Program-made: the position numbers and the translations under genes
Assembly (NCBI GenBank): GCA_003153555.1
Contig: PLZS01000048.1
Location: forward strand, 1-64,000
DNA length: 64,000 bases
Reading direction: 5' to 3'
Source of the DNA: Candidatus Melainabacteria bacterium
Lineage (GTDB): Bacteria; Cyanobacteriota; Vampirovibrionia; Obscuribacterales; Obscuribacteraceae
Shown here: positions 42,852 to 52,109 of the stretch, in pieces
Layout: every line of letters starts with the position of its first letter
Position numbering within the stretch: the first letter of the stretch is position 1
Notes under the pieces: generated by a model
The model's input: only the letters and a program-made list of their open reading frames with translations
What the model was told of the DNA's origin: nothing
Databases searched by the model: none

Positions 42852-44362
42852 TCTCCTTCTCCTGTTGGGGTGGCAGTTGCCTCAAGCATCAGGCTGTGCT
42901 CGTTCACTTCGCTCACCGGTCTTGCCACACCGAGACGACCACGTGACATTACTGCGATTCGATCACAGACACCCATCAGTTCGGGTAAATAGCTGCTAAT
43001 GATGATTATCGCCTTTTGTTTTGTTGCCAAATCATCGATCAGTTTATAGATCTGGCTTTTGCTCCCGACGTCGATTCCTCTGGTTGGTTCGTCCAGCAAC
43101 AGCACGTCAACGTCGTGGTACAAAAGTCTGGCAAAGGCGATTTTTTGTTGATTGCCACCAGATAACTCGCCTATTTTTTGCATTGGTTCCCGGCATTTCG
43201 TTGATAAGCGCTCTATCCAGTTGCGGGCTGCCTCTTTAACGAGTCGAGGTGATATGAAGCCGTTTTTCTCTACCGAGCCAACGTCAGACAAAATTAGATT
43301 CTCAGCGATGCTCATTGTTATTGCGAGCCCTTCTTCTTTTCGATTCTCACTAAGAAATCCAACTCCTTGTTTCCAACGCTGTCCTGGCGTTGCTCTGCCC
43401 GTGTAGTTCGCTACTTTTACTTCACCCGATAGAACTTTGTCGAGCCCAAATATTGTTCTAATCAAATCCGTTCGACCGCTGCCGATTAGACCGGCGATGC
43501 CCACCACTTCACCGCGTCGCAAAACCAGATCAGCGTTTTTTAGTTTGGGATCGCCTTTCAATGAGCTGATCTGAAGAATGGGCTCGGTCGCTTCGTGGGG
43601 AGAGCGAGGATAAATGTCTTTCAGATCTCGACCGATCATCATGCCTACAATTTGTTCCGCGCTTGCCTCCGCCATTACGCCGGTGCCGACTGTTTTGCCA
43701 TCACGCAAGACCGTGAAACTTTGAGCGATCTCTTTCAGCTCCTCAATGAAGTGGGATATGTAAATGATCGAGTATCCGCGTGATTTAAGATCATTGATCA
43801 TCTTGAACAGGTGCTGCACATCTTGCTGAGTTAGACTGCTGGTAGGTTCATCCAGAATCAGAACCTTGCAACCAAACGCCGTCGATCTGGCGATTTCAAC
43901 TAGTTGCTGGGCTGAAATCGAGAGGCTCTGAACTGTTGCGTTTAGGTCGATTTCAGGATGCCCCAACTCTTCGAGCGCAGCTTTAGCCCGCTCTTTCATT
44001 TCCCTCCGATTGAGAAAACCGTTGCTGGTTGGTTCGAGTCCAAGAAAAATATTCTCAGCTACAGTTTGATGCGGTGTTAATGCCAGCTCCTGGTAGATCA
44101 TCGCGATACCAAGTTGTCTGGCCTCTTTTGGATTAGTAGGAATGTACGCTACGCCATCCAGGTACATCGTTCCGGCATCCGGCTTGACTACACCGGATAG
44201 AACTTTCATGAGAGTGCTTTTCCCGGCTCCATTCTCTCCGATTAGGGCGTGCACTTCCCCTGGTGCTACCGAAAAATCAACACCGTCCAGTGCTATCGTG
44301 GCACCATAATGTTTTTTGACACCACTGACAATTAATCGATATTTGTTGTCTATTTCAGCCAC
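42848..44362 (-). CDS. rbsA: Sugar ABC transporter ATP-binding protein (two NBDs)
   Basis: 504 residues with two fused nucleotide-binding domains, as in RbsA/MglA. NBD1 has Walker A GENGAGKSTLMK, a signature SISAQQLVEIA (diverged from LSGGQ), Walker B VLILDEPTSSL and the switch His in IIYISHF. NBD2 has an incomplete Walker A (GLIGSGRTDLIR), signature LSGGNQQKIAFARLL and Walker B VLLLDEPTRGIDVG. The asymmetry between the two halves is usual for this family. It overlaps the binding-protein gene by 13 bases and the permease gene by four. Confidence 0.95.
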   Translation of the reverse strand: MAEIDNKYRLIVSGVKKHYGATIALDGVDFSVAPGEVHALIGENGAGKSTLMKVLSGVVKPDAGTMYLDGVAYIPTNPKEARQLGIAMIYQELALTPHQTVAENIFLGLEPTSNGFLNRREMKERAKAALEELGHPEIDLNATVQSLSISAQQLVEIARSTAFGCKVLILDEPTSSLTQQDVQHLFKMINDLKSRGYSIIYISHFIEELKEIAQSFTVLRDGKTVGTGVMAEASAEQIVGMMIGRDLKDIYPRSPHEATEPILQISSLKGDPKLKNADLVLRRGEVVGIAGLIGSGRTDLIRTIFGLDKVLSGEVKVANYTGRATPGQRWKQGVGFLSENRKEEGLAITMSIAENLILSDVGSVEKNGFISPRLVKEAARNWIERLSTKCREPMQKIGELSGGNQQKIAFARLLYHDVDVLLLDEPTRGIDVGSKSQIYKLIDDLATKQKAIIIISSYLPELMGVCDRIAVMSRGRLGVARPVSEVNEHSLMLEATATPTGEGE

Positions 44363-45339
44363 TTTGCCGTATCAGGTTCCAGAAGTTCATGCATCGCTTC
44401 TGTCTTTGCATTCTCTGTAGTAATTAGGGACACACCTGTGTCTACGATTTCCTCCACCTTCTTATGATTGAGATAATCGACGATTGCTTTGACGGCAAGG
44501 TATGACATTTTCATCGGGTTCTGAACAATCAGTCCATTAATTTTGCCGGAATAAAGAGCCGCGTTTAGTTTCGTAGAAGTATCGAAGCCAACGAACTTCA
44601 CCTTGCCAGCCATGCCACTATCCTCAAGTGCGCGCAACATGGCAAAGGTTGTTGATTCATTGGGACAGAACATACCGTCAAGATTCAGTTTGCCATCTTG
44701 CCCTTTCAGGGGTGACAACAGATTCTCACTAGCTTTGTAAGCTTCTTCAATTGTGCCACCACTGTGTTGATTCGAGCTTACCACTTTGATGTTGTGAAAT
44801 TTTTTCATCGAATCCAAAAAACCGCGCTCACGATTATTGCCGCTCGAATTTCCTTCAATTGTTCTCAGCATCGCCACTCTACCCTTATAGTTTAGTAATC
44901 GTGCTAAATAATCGCCTGCGACCTCACCACCCTTGTGGTTGTCGGTGGCGATGAAACTGATGCGACTGCCACTCTTGAGCGCCGAATCAATAATGACGAC
45001 TGGAATTCCGCTGCGCACACAATTCTCTACTGCACCGCGCATGGACGTGTCATCGATTGGAGCAAGAACAACACCGGCAACTTGACGGACGATCATGTTT
45101 TCGACAATATCCACTTGGGAATTGCGATCGTCGAGACGCAGAGGACCTTTCCATAAAATGTCGACATCGAATTCCTTTGCCGCCTTCATCGCACCCGCGT
45201 GAATTGCTTTCCAATACTCGTCGGTTGTGGCCATCGGAACAACGGCGATGGTAAGGCGCTGGGTTGCTCCAAAAGCGCTACAAAACATATTGGCTAGACA
45301 TAGGATCAAGCTAGAAAAGATTGCCAAACGTAATTTCAT
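44350..45339 (-). CDS. rbsB: Sugar ABC transporter substrate-binding protein (RbsB type)
   Basis: 329 residues, first gene of the operon. A signal peptide (LAIFSSLILCLANMFCSAFGA) precedes a type-1 periplasmic-binding fold resembling RbsB/LacI ligand domains: VVPMATTDEYWKAIHAGAMK, VVLAPIDDTSMRGAVENCV, a hinge with FIATDNHKGGEVAGDYLA, FCPNESTTFAMLRALEDSG and FVGFDTSTKLNAALYSG. It delivers a monosaccharide to RbsA/RbsC. There is no adjacent kinase or LacI-type regulator to reveal the sugar. A good promoter lies upstream. Confidence 0.93.
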   Translation of the reverse strand: MKLRLAIFSSLILCLANMFCSAFGATQRLTIAVVPMATTDEYWKAIHAGAMKAAKEFDVDILWKGPLRLDDRNSQVDIVENMIVRQVAGVVLAPIDDTSMRGAVENCVRSGIPVVIIDSALKSGSRISFIATDNHKGGEVAGDYLARLLNYKGRVAMLRTIEGNSSGNNRERGFLDSMKKFHNIKVVSSNQHSGGTIEEAYKASENLLSPLKGQDGKLNLDGMFCPNESTTFAMLRALEDSGMAGKVKFVGFDTSTKLNAALYSGKINGLIVQNPMKMSYLAVKAIVDYLNHKKVEEIVDTGVSLITTENAKTEAMHELLEPDTAKWLK

Positions 45340-45717
45340 TGGATTCGAAACATCGCTAGCTTTCTAAAGAGGAGCCATTATAGAACTTGAACCGCCCCAG
45401 TCATACTAGAAATCCGGTTCTGGTTTTAAAGATGTCGACAATTCGACACTCGAAGCTCAGCAGTCAATCCGGTAATGTCTCTTATATCCGATATTTACGG
45501 AGCGGGTTTGAGTGCGCCAAGTAATAAGGCATGAGGGTTTGGAGGCAGTAAAGGCTAATGTGCGGCCAATATAGATGTCTTGCCAACTTCGAGTTGGAAG
45601 CGAAGTCTCTGATCGAACCTTGAACGTTTACCTGTAAAATGTAACTAGGTTCGTCTTCTAGAGATGTTTAACCCATCTGCTGTTTGCAGTGCGAGTAAGT
45701 CACAACCTGAGATTTCA
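45340..45717. other. Divergent intergenic region between rbsB and the phosphorelay operon
   Basis: It contains the candidate rbs promoter and a small perfect hairpin CCAACT-TCG-AGTTGG (45583-45597). TGTCG...CGACA lies at about 45433-45450. No gene is supported. The rightward ORF extension from 45664 precedes the likely response-regulator start. Confidence 0.4.
45377..45404 (-). promoter_or_regulatory. Candidate sigma-70 promoter of the rbsBAC operon
   Basis: On the minus strand ATGACT (45404-45399; four of six -35 bases) and a perfect TATAAT (45382-45377) are separated by 16 bases, about 38 bases before the rbsB start. The spacer contains the GGTTCAAG sequence that also occurs in the 48-bp repeat at 41611-41752. 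Confidence 0.5.
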
Positions 45718-46104
45718 ATGAACATTGAAAAAGTGCTTTTAGTTGATGATGACAAGAACATTCGTCTGATCGCTCAAATTGGACTTGAAGACACTCCTGA
45801 CTGGATTGTTACCACTGCAGAGTCGGGGGCGGAGGCGATTGCGAAAGCGACTGCTGACCCACCAGATCTGATTTTGCTGGACATGATGATGCCAGGAATG
45901 GACGGTAAGTCTACTCTCGTCAAATTGCGCGCAAATGAGTCGACGAGTCACATTCCGATAATTTTTATGACCGCCAAAGTGCAGACACAAGAGTTAGAGA
46001 GCTATTTGGCGCTGGGCGCCGCTGGCGTGATTTCCAAACCCTTTGATCCGATCACTTTGTCGGCGGATATCAAAAGGGTTCTTAGCAGCCTTCCCGATAG
46101 CTGA
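45718..46104 (+). CDS. Single-domain response regulator (CheY-like)
   Basis: 128 residues from the ATG at 45718, where the receiver fold begins (MNIEKVLLVDDDKNIRLIAQ); the 18 extra residues from 45664 look spurious. The phosphoacceptor Asp is in DLILLDMMMPGMDGKS, the Thr in IIFMTAK and the Lys in VISKPFDP. There is no output domain, so it probably relays phosphate or binds a partner. The hybrid kinase gene starts four bases after its stop, so the two are co-transcribed. Confidence 0.92.
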   Translation: MNIEKVLLVDDDKNIRLIAQIGLEDTPDWIVTTAESGAEAIAKATADPPDLILLDMMMPGMDGKSTLVKLRANESTSHIPIIFMTAKVQTQELESYLALGAAGVISKPFDPITLSADIKRVLSSLPDS

Positions 46105-46108
46105 TTAC

Positions 46109-48958
46109 ATGAAGTCTTCGTTCAATCTGTTTATGGTCGCAGGTTTGGTGCTGATGATGAGCGTAGTTGCTCTGATGGGCATCAACAATCGTAAACAGAT
46201 GGAGGAGCTTACCTCAGCGAGAACGTGGGTTACGCACACACATGAGGTGATTGGTGCTCTTTATAAATTACGGGCAACGATAGAGGAAGCTGAAGCAGGT
46301 CAGCGAGGCTATCTCGTAACCAACGATTTGAATTATCTTGAACCGTACACTGAAGCGAAGTCAAAAGTTGAAGATTTGGTTGAACATTTGATTGCTTTGA
46401 CAGTTGATAATCCGCAGAAGACCAATCAATTCAAGGTGCTTCGACAACTGATCAAGTCCAAGATTGATCTTCTTGAAGAGCTTATTCAGATTCAACGGAA
46501 AACCGGTTTTGAAGCTGCAAGGGCGCGTGTAATCAGCGATGGTGGTAGCGCTCAGATGGAAAACATTCGCAACAAGATTGCCGAGCTAGTAGAAGATGAA
46601 AATATTTTGTTAAGAGAGCGCACAGAAAAAGCGGAAGAACAATTGCGTCGAGCATCGAACCAACTTCTGATGTTCACAGTAGCGGCGGCGATATTTCAGT
46701 CAATTCTTGCCATTCTCGGTGCTGTGTCGTTGAAATCACGTCAACGCGCATTGGCGAAATTGAAAGCAGTGTTAAATAGTATGGACGAAGGCTTAATCCA
46801 AACTGATTCAAGCGGCAATGTAACTTATATCAATCCAGCAGCCGAACGGATGCTTGCTCTTACAAAGCAAAAAGCACGTGGTCTGGCTCTGAGCGAAGTA
46901 TTTAAAATCGTAGATGATACAGAAGACAAGTCGGAACCTGAGATAAATCGTGAGCATCTGATCAGGGGGAATGAAGGGCAGATTGTCAATTTTGATGGCG
47001 TGAGGATGTTCGTTCAATACACCGGCGCACCTATTAACGATGGAGATGCCTACGAAGGTGCTGTCATATCGTTTCAGGATATCACCGAAGTTCACCAATC
47101 AGAATTGGAACTTGCCGAGCGAGAGGCGCGCATTAGTGCGATCGTTGATTTTGCCGCTGACGGCATATTTACTGTCGCAGGCGAAGGTGTAATAGAGACT
47201 GCTAATCGCGCTGCTCATCACTTGTTTGGTTACAGCAGTGGTGAATTGATAGGTATGAACATCAGTTCGCTCTTGCCTGAATTCGCGCTCAGTAAAACGT
47301 CTGAACTCCATACTGGTGAACGCCGTTTCAGTGCAGGTTTGGAAATGAATGGCATGAGCAAAAACGGCGAGCAAATTCCTGTAGAATTGACGATGAGCGT
47401 CGTCAGTCTAAGTAATCGCAATATTGTTACTGGTATTGTACGTGATATCACCGAGCGAAAAGAAGTTGAACGACGAGTCAGTGAATTCTATTCCACAGTG
47501 TCACATGAATTAAGAACCCCGCTGACATCAATTCGCGGGTCATTAGGACTTCTTGAGGGGGGACGGGCAGGCAGTTTGTCTGAGCGAGCAACTCAATTAG
47601 TTAGTATCGCTCGCTTAGAGTCTGATCGATTGATTCGATTGATCAACGACATTCTCGATATGAGAAAGATTGAGGCCGGGAAACTCGAATTAAATTTGAA
47701 AGAGCTGAGCCCTGACCAAATAGTTCGGCAAACCATCGATGCCATGGCAAGTCTCATTTCTGCAAACGAAATCCATATCAAGACTGAGATAGAGAAGTCT
47801 TTGCCTTTGAAAGGTGATCCAGATCGAATCGTTCAAGTTCTAACAAATTTACTTTCGAACGCAATCAAGTTCTCACCTCGTAACAGCGAAATAGTTTTGG
47901 CTGTTGATTATCCAAATCAAAAGCAGTGTAGATTTTCAGTCACTGATAAAGGAATCGGTATAGCGCCTGAAAAAGTTCATAAATTGTTTGGACTATTTCA
48001 GCAGTTGGATGTCAGTGATTCACGATCTAAGGGTGGCACAGGGCTAGGACTAGCGATCTCAAAAGCCATTGTTGAACAACATGGCGGGAACATTTCAGTG
48101 GCATCGGAAATCGGTCATGGGTCGACATTCTCTTTTATTTTGCCACTTGCAGTGGTGCCGCCAAAAGCTATTAGTCCGAATCATAAACTAAAAACGGCCC
48201 TGGTTGTTGAAACTGATCTGCGCTTGGACGAAAGCCTCAAGTCTGTGTTTAAAGAACAAGGCTTCGCAACTGTAATTCATGACGATGTAGCTAAAAGCAA
48301 AGAATATCTGCTAAATCACTCTGCTCCGGATGTAATTCTGCTCGATATTGGTTTGCCTGAGGGAAATGGTTTTGAGTTTATGGAGTGGTTCGTTGGCATA
48401 GATAATTTAAAAGAAGTACCAGTTGTGGTGCTCTCTGGAGATGCTGAGTCTCACGGCTCAACTATGTTGGTGAGCTGGTTAAAGAAACCAATTGATAACG
48501 AAATTCTTGCATCGACTCTAAGGTCAGCATGCAGACGTGCGGGTGTGCCTCGCATCCTCCTGGTTGAGGATGATGTGAACACCAGACAGTTGATTAAACA
48601 CTATTTGGAAGGAATGAACATAGAATGTTTCGAGGCCGGTGATGGCACTTCCGCACTCGAACTGGCAGAGCACAAAGAGCCTGATTTAATTATTTTGGAC
48701 CTCGCCATTCCGCTTCCTGACGGTTACGACGTGGTCAAAAGTCTACGATTGCACGAGCTAAGACACACGCCGATGTTGGTTTATTCTGCTACAGACCTGT
48801 CCATCCAAGAAAAAGAGAAGTTAACGTTAGGACTTACTGCATATCTTGTTAAGTCGCGCACATCCGAGTCTGAATTTCTCAGTACTGTAAAAAGTTTGCT
48901 TAAAACCCTGATTAGTAACTTGGATAATCAACCACTCCTTAAGGAAGATGCAGAATGA
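46109..48958 (+). CDS. Hybrid histidine kinase: CHASE3-PAS-PAS-HisKA-HATPase-REC-REC
   Basis: 949 residues from the ATG at 46109. A first helix (LFMVAGLVLMMSVVALMGI) is followed by a CHASE3-type extracytoplasmic sensor (AEAGQRGYLVTND) and a second helix near residue 185. Two PAS domains (KAVLNSMDEGLIQTDSSGNV; ISAIVDFAADGIFTVAGEG) precede HisKA with the phospho-His in FYSTVSHELRTPLTSIRGS, and an ATPase domain with LSNAIKFSP, DKGIGIAPEKV and GGTGLGLAIS. Two C-terminal receivers follow: the first has lost the acidic pair (VVETD) but keeps ILLDIGLPEGNG, the second is canonical (LLVEDDVN, IILDLAIPLPDG). It lies between two partner genes in one operon. Confidence 0.93.
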   Translation: MKSSFNLFMVAGLVLMMSVVALMGINNRKQMEELTSARTWVTHTHEVIGALYKLRATIEEAEAGQRGYLVTNDLNYLEPYTEAKSKVEDLVEHLIALTVDNPQKTNQFKVLRQLIKSKIDLLEELIQIQRKTGFEAARARVISDGGSAQMENIRNKIAELVEDENILLRERTEKAEEQLRRASNQLLMFTVAAAIFQSILAILGAVSLKSRQRALAKLKAVLNSMDEGLIQTDSSGNVTYINPAAERMLALTKQKARGLALSEVFKIVDDTEDKSEPEINREHLIRGNEGQIVNFDGVRMFVQYTGAPINDGDAYEGAVISFQDITEVHQSELELAEREARISAIVDFAADGIFTVAGEGVIETANRAAHHLFGYSSGELIGMNISSLLPEFALSKTSELHTGERRFSAGLEMNGMSKNGEQIPVELTMSVVSLSNRNIVTGIVRDITERKEVERRVSEFYSTVSHELRTPLTSIRGSLGLLEGGRAGSLSERATQLVSIARLESDRLIRLINDILDMRKIEAGKLELNLKELSPDQIVRQTIDAMASLISANEIHIKTEIEKSLPLKGDPDRIVQVLTNLLSNAIKFSPRNSEIVLAVDYPNQKQCRFSVTDKGIGIAPEKVHKLFGLFQQLDVSDSRSKGGTGLGLAISKAIVEQHGGNISVASEIGHGSTFSFILPLAVVPPKAISPNHKLKTALVVETDLRLDESLKSVFKEQGFATVIHDDVAKSKEYLLNHSAPDVILLDIGLPEGNGFEFMEWFVGIDNLKEVPVVVLSGDAESHGSTMLVSWLKKPIDNEILASTLRSACRRAGVPRILLVEDDVNTRQLIKHYLEGMNIECFEAGDGTSALELAEHKEPDLIILDLAIPLPDGYDVVKSLRLHELRHTPMLVYSATDLSIQEKEKLTLGLTAYLVKSRTSESEFLSTVKSLLKTLISNLDNQPLLKEDAE

Positions 48959-51114
48959 CCAAACCGATTCTAATCCTTGATGATGACGTCTCCTTCCGAC
49001 AATTGATTGCTAGCTTACTTCAAGCGAGAGGCTATGAGGTCTTCGAGGCTCGGTCAGCGAAGGATGCTTCGGCTGCCTTTGCGGAAACCGATCCTGGTTT
49101 GGCGATCGTGGATTATCGTCTGCCCGAATCGGATGGCATCAGTTGGATCACTTGGCTTAGAGAAAGCGGGCGCAACTTTCCCGTTGTGTTTTGCTCGGGA
49201 ACTTGGTGCGATGAGAAGACATTCAACTGGTTACGCAATATCCTTAAGGTCTCCCTCATTCTTCGAAAACCAATCGTGCCCGAACTATTTATTCAACAAA
49301 TTGAAGGACTACTGCCTCCGCCACCTTTTTCGGTATCACCCGCGATCCCACAAACTGGCGCAGTGGCGAAGGCTCAGTTTGTAGCTCCACCACCTGTGAC
49401 GGCAAATGATTTGGAAACACAGATAAAGCGGATAGATGAAGCGCTTCGAAAGTCATCCCCTGATTCTCCTCTTTGGGATCAACTGGTGGCTATGCGTGCC
49501 AAGCTTGCTGTTCAACAGAGTTTGGCTGAAGCTAAAAATTCTTACGCAAACGAACTAACCGAACATTGGAAGTCTCTTTCTGAAGCTGTTGCCTTGACTC
49601 AGCTTGAACCCGAAAATAGGGTTGCGCTGAACGAAGCTATGCAGATCGCGCACCGTATCCGCGGCACAGCTGGATCGATGGGCTTTCAAAACATCGGTCA
49701 TGCTGCAGGTAAAATTGAGGATCTTTTGCGTAGTTTTGATCCAACTGACACTCTTCAAGAAGTTATTTGGACTGAGATCTTTAGAGGATTAGCCGATGGA
49801 GAAGTCGCGGTCAGAGAGCAATCCGGATTAGCCGGCTCGACTGAACGAGGTCAGATTTTTGAATCAAGCATTCTCGTATTCGCACGTTCTGCTAGTTACA
49901 CCGAGCAGTTGCAAGCTCTTGCCTCATCGAGAATTGAAACAACAATGTGCGATAGCATTGCTAGCGTACTTGGACGGGCAAAACGAGCGCGTTTTGACGC
50001 GGCGGTATTCGATCTCAGTCTAGATGATGAGGCTCGAGTATTTAAACTCGCTTCTCAGGTGCGCGAAGTTCAACGGGGTAAGCCTATTCCGCTTTCCTTT
50101 ATATCGTCTGGTCAGAACGCTCCTGATGAGGCGTTGATGGCATATGCAGGCGCATCTTCATTTTTATGGAGTCCAGTGCCAGGTGCTGATTTGGTGGAGA
50201 CTGTTCAAAAAATGATTGTGATAGGTGGCACTAAAAAACCAAAAGTGCTGACAGTTGATGACGATGATGTTCTCACCAGATTCATTCAGACAATCTTGAC
50301 CGGTGAAGGCATGCGTGTAGAAACTCTAAACAAACCAATTCAAATTCTCACCGTAGTAGAACAGTTCCAACCCGACTTGATTTTGCTGGATGTAATGATG
50401 CCCGGATTAAGTGGATATGACGTCTGCCGAATGCTGCGTGCTACTGACAAATGGGCGCATTTACCTGTTCTTTTTCTAACATCCAAAAGTGACGCAGACG
50501 GACGTGCCTCTGCTTTTCAGGCTGGTGCCAGCGACTTTCTTAGCAAGCCTGTATTGGCACCGGAACTTGTGGCAAGGGTGCAGGCGCACTTGGGACAAGT
50601 CGGAGTTAAACGTGACGCATCAAAGCGAGGTAATGACCTTGGTCTGATCGATCGCAGAGAATTTATTGAAACAGCTCGTTCGATGGCGCAAGCCGCGAAA
50701 GCTAGCGGGAGCGAATTGGCTCTGTGTCTAATGCTGATCGATGACATGCTGAATTTGAGCATCTTACATGGTATGTACGCGGCTGAGAAAGCAGAAGTAG
50801 CTTTAGGTGAGTTGCTGCGAGTACACTTCAAAGCTGAGGCTTTGAGGGCAAAATGGGGCGACGGTGGATTCGCACTGACAGTGCCGGGAGAGAGTAAGAT
50901 GACGATCACCGAAGCTGTTCAGAAAATGTTGGATGAATTTTGTACTTTCACATTTTTGAGTGATCAGCATGTCAACTTTAAAACAAGTTTTAGCGCAGGT
51001 TTGGCTGGCGTTCCAGGGGACGAAGTGACCATAGAATCTCTCATGAACATGGCAAACATCCGCATGTCTCGTGGACGACAGCAAAATCTTGGCACGATTG
51101 TTTCTGTTGGTTAG
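48955..51114 (+). CDS. Multidomain phosphorelay protein: REC-Hpt-pseudoREC-REC-degenerate GGDEF
   Basis: 719 residues, overlapping the kinase stop by four bases (ATGA). Domains: REC1 at 1-120 (ILILDDDVS, AIVDYRLPESDG); Hpt near 200-280 with its His in IAHRIRGTAGSMGF; a receiver-like segment without phosphorylation residues at about 300-415; REC3 at 425-545 (VLTVDDDDV, LILLDVMMPGLSGYD, FLSKPV). The final ~160 residues are GGDEF-like, with the catalytic loop reading WGDGGFAL instead of GGDEF, so cyclic-di-GMP synthesis is unlikely. The combination of Hpt and receivers suits a phosphotransfer hub serving the upstream hybrid kinase; the terminal domain may bind nucleotide or a partner. Confidence 0.88.
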   Translation: MTKPILILDDDVSFRQLIASLLQARGYEVFEARSAKDASAAFAETDPGLAIVDYRLPESDGISWITWLRESGRNFPVVFCSGTWCDEKTFNWLRNILKVSLILRKPIVPELFIQQIEGLLPPPPFSVSPAIPQTGAVAKAQFVAPPPVTANDLETQIKRIDEALRKSSPDSPLWDQLVAMRAKLAVQQSLAEAKNSYANELTEHWKSLSEAVALTQLEPENRVALNEAMQIAHRIRGTAGSMGFQNIGHAAGKIEDLLRSFDPTDTLQEVIWTEIFRGLADGEVAVREQSGLAGSTERGQIFESSILVFARSASYTEQLQALASSRIETTMCDSIASVLGRAKRARFDAAVFDLSLDDEARVFKLASQVREVQRGKPIPLSFISSGQNAPDEALMAYAGASSFLWSPVPGADLVETVQKMIVIGGTKKPKVLTVDDDDVLTRFIQTILTGEGMRVETLNKPIQILTVVEQFQPDLILLDVMMPGLSGYDVCRMLRATDKWAHLPVLFLTSKSDADGRASAFQAGASDFLSKPVLAPELVARVQAHLGQVGVKRDASKRGNDLGLIDRREFIETARSMAQAAKASGSELALCLMLIDDMLNLSILHGMYAAEKAEVALGELLRVHFKAEALRAKWGDGGFALTVPGESKMTITEAVQKMLDEFCTFTFLSDQHVNFKTSFSAGLAGVPGDEVTIESLMNMANIRMSRGRQQNLGTIVSVG

Positions 51115-51216
51115 CCGAGTATCGCCCTTGACTGTCTAGAGCAAGCCTGGTTGTTCAGCGATTGTGCAAAATCGGCATCCCCAGATTCAAACTGCTGAAG
51201 ATTTAGAGCCGAACTT

Positions 51217-51843
51217 TTATTGAGGTTGCTTAACAGCGCTTAGTTTGAGCAAGTCTCCGCCCAACTGTTCGACAAATTCGAACATTTCGCTTGCGGCAGT
51301 TAGCAGTGGTTCGACCTGTTTTTCTTCGATATTGAATGTGTTTATACCATTCACAAAATGCTGCCAATGTTTTTGAAACTCTGGACCATAAGGATCAAAA
51401 TATGTGCAACCGCCGTTTTCTAACGAATACGTTTTTTTGCTGATGCTGGCAATGAACTTGCCACCATGCTTGCTGCCTAGAAGTACATAATGAAATCCTA
51501 ACAAAGCAATGGGGTTTTGCTGCGCCAATGTTTTTATTCTCTCCAGCATGCGAGCCGTGATTTCAATTGGTTTAACCGAAGCTGGATCAACATCCAGGGC
51601 AATCAAATCGCTCTTCAGAAATTCAGTCTGCAGCTGTTCCGGTGAAACAACCAGCCCCATGTAGGATTGCCTCGACATCGCATTTTCAAGGGCTTTGTGC
51701 GTCAAATACAACTGCCCTAAATATTCTGTGTACAGAGTTTTCGACAATGTGCCTGAGCCCAACTCCTTTTGGAACTTGTGTCCCTCGGCTGAGTTGTGCG
51801 CACTTCTCGTGCTTTCGCGTAGCTGCAATGCGATCGTTGACAT
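51217..51843 (-). CDS. Heme oxygenase (biliverdin-producing type)
   Basis: 208 residues, all-helical. The proximal heme His lies in RESTRSAHNSAEGHKF near residue 16, and the distal helix reads LLGFHYVLLGSKHGGKFIAS, where the GSxxGG kink over the heme is conserved. Heme oxygenases open heme to biliverdin, iron and CO using ferredoxin or another reductant. The gene stands alone, divergent from the glgE operon and convergent with the phosphorelay. I see no phytochrome, bilin reductase or heme-uptake gene in the window, so whether it serves iron acquisition or bilin synthesis is open. Confidence 0.88.
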   Translation of the reverse strand: MSTIALQLRESTRSAHNSAEGHKFQKELGSGTLSKTLYTEYLGQLYLTHKALENAMSRQSYMGLVVSPEQLQTEFLKSDLIALDVDPASVKPIEITARMLERIKTLAQQNPIALLGFHYVLLGSKHGGKFIASISKKTYSLENGGCTYFDPYGPEFQKHWQHFVNGINTFNIEEKQVEPLLTAASEMFEFVEQLGGDLLKLSAVKQPQ

Positions 51844-52034
51844 GGAATGCTCATGCTCCTGCGTAACTTAGTGCGACGAACCGGACGATGATCCATAGGG
51901 AACGATCCATTCTCTCAGATCCTGAGGCTCGTCTGATCCCCCAATTCTTCAGCTGACGGTTTTGCTTCTCAATTCCCCTCAGTAAGCTCTCGCAGCATGT
52001 TGACTATTGTGAACAGTTGGTCGTCAGAGCCTCG

Positions 52035-52061
52035 TGGAGACTAGAATGAAGTGCCTATAAT
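52035..52061 (+). promoter_or_regulatory. Candidate promoter of the glgE operon
   Basis: A perfect -10 TATAAT (52056-52061) follows TGGAGA (52035-52040; four of six -35 bases) at a short 15-base spacing, about 48 bases before the GlgE start. The GlgE ATG lacks a Shine-Dalgarno sequence. Confidence 0.35.
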
Positions 52062-52109
52062 CGCGTACGATACAGGGTCGAAACCGTTTACTGGTCAAGC
52101 TTAACAATT

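Noticed and set aside
48955-51114. Active diguanylate cyclase
   Set aside because: The GGDEF signature reads GDGGF, so the catalytic metal-binding acid pair is not conserved.
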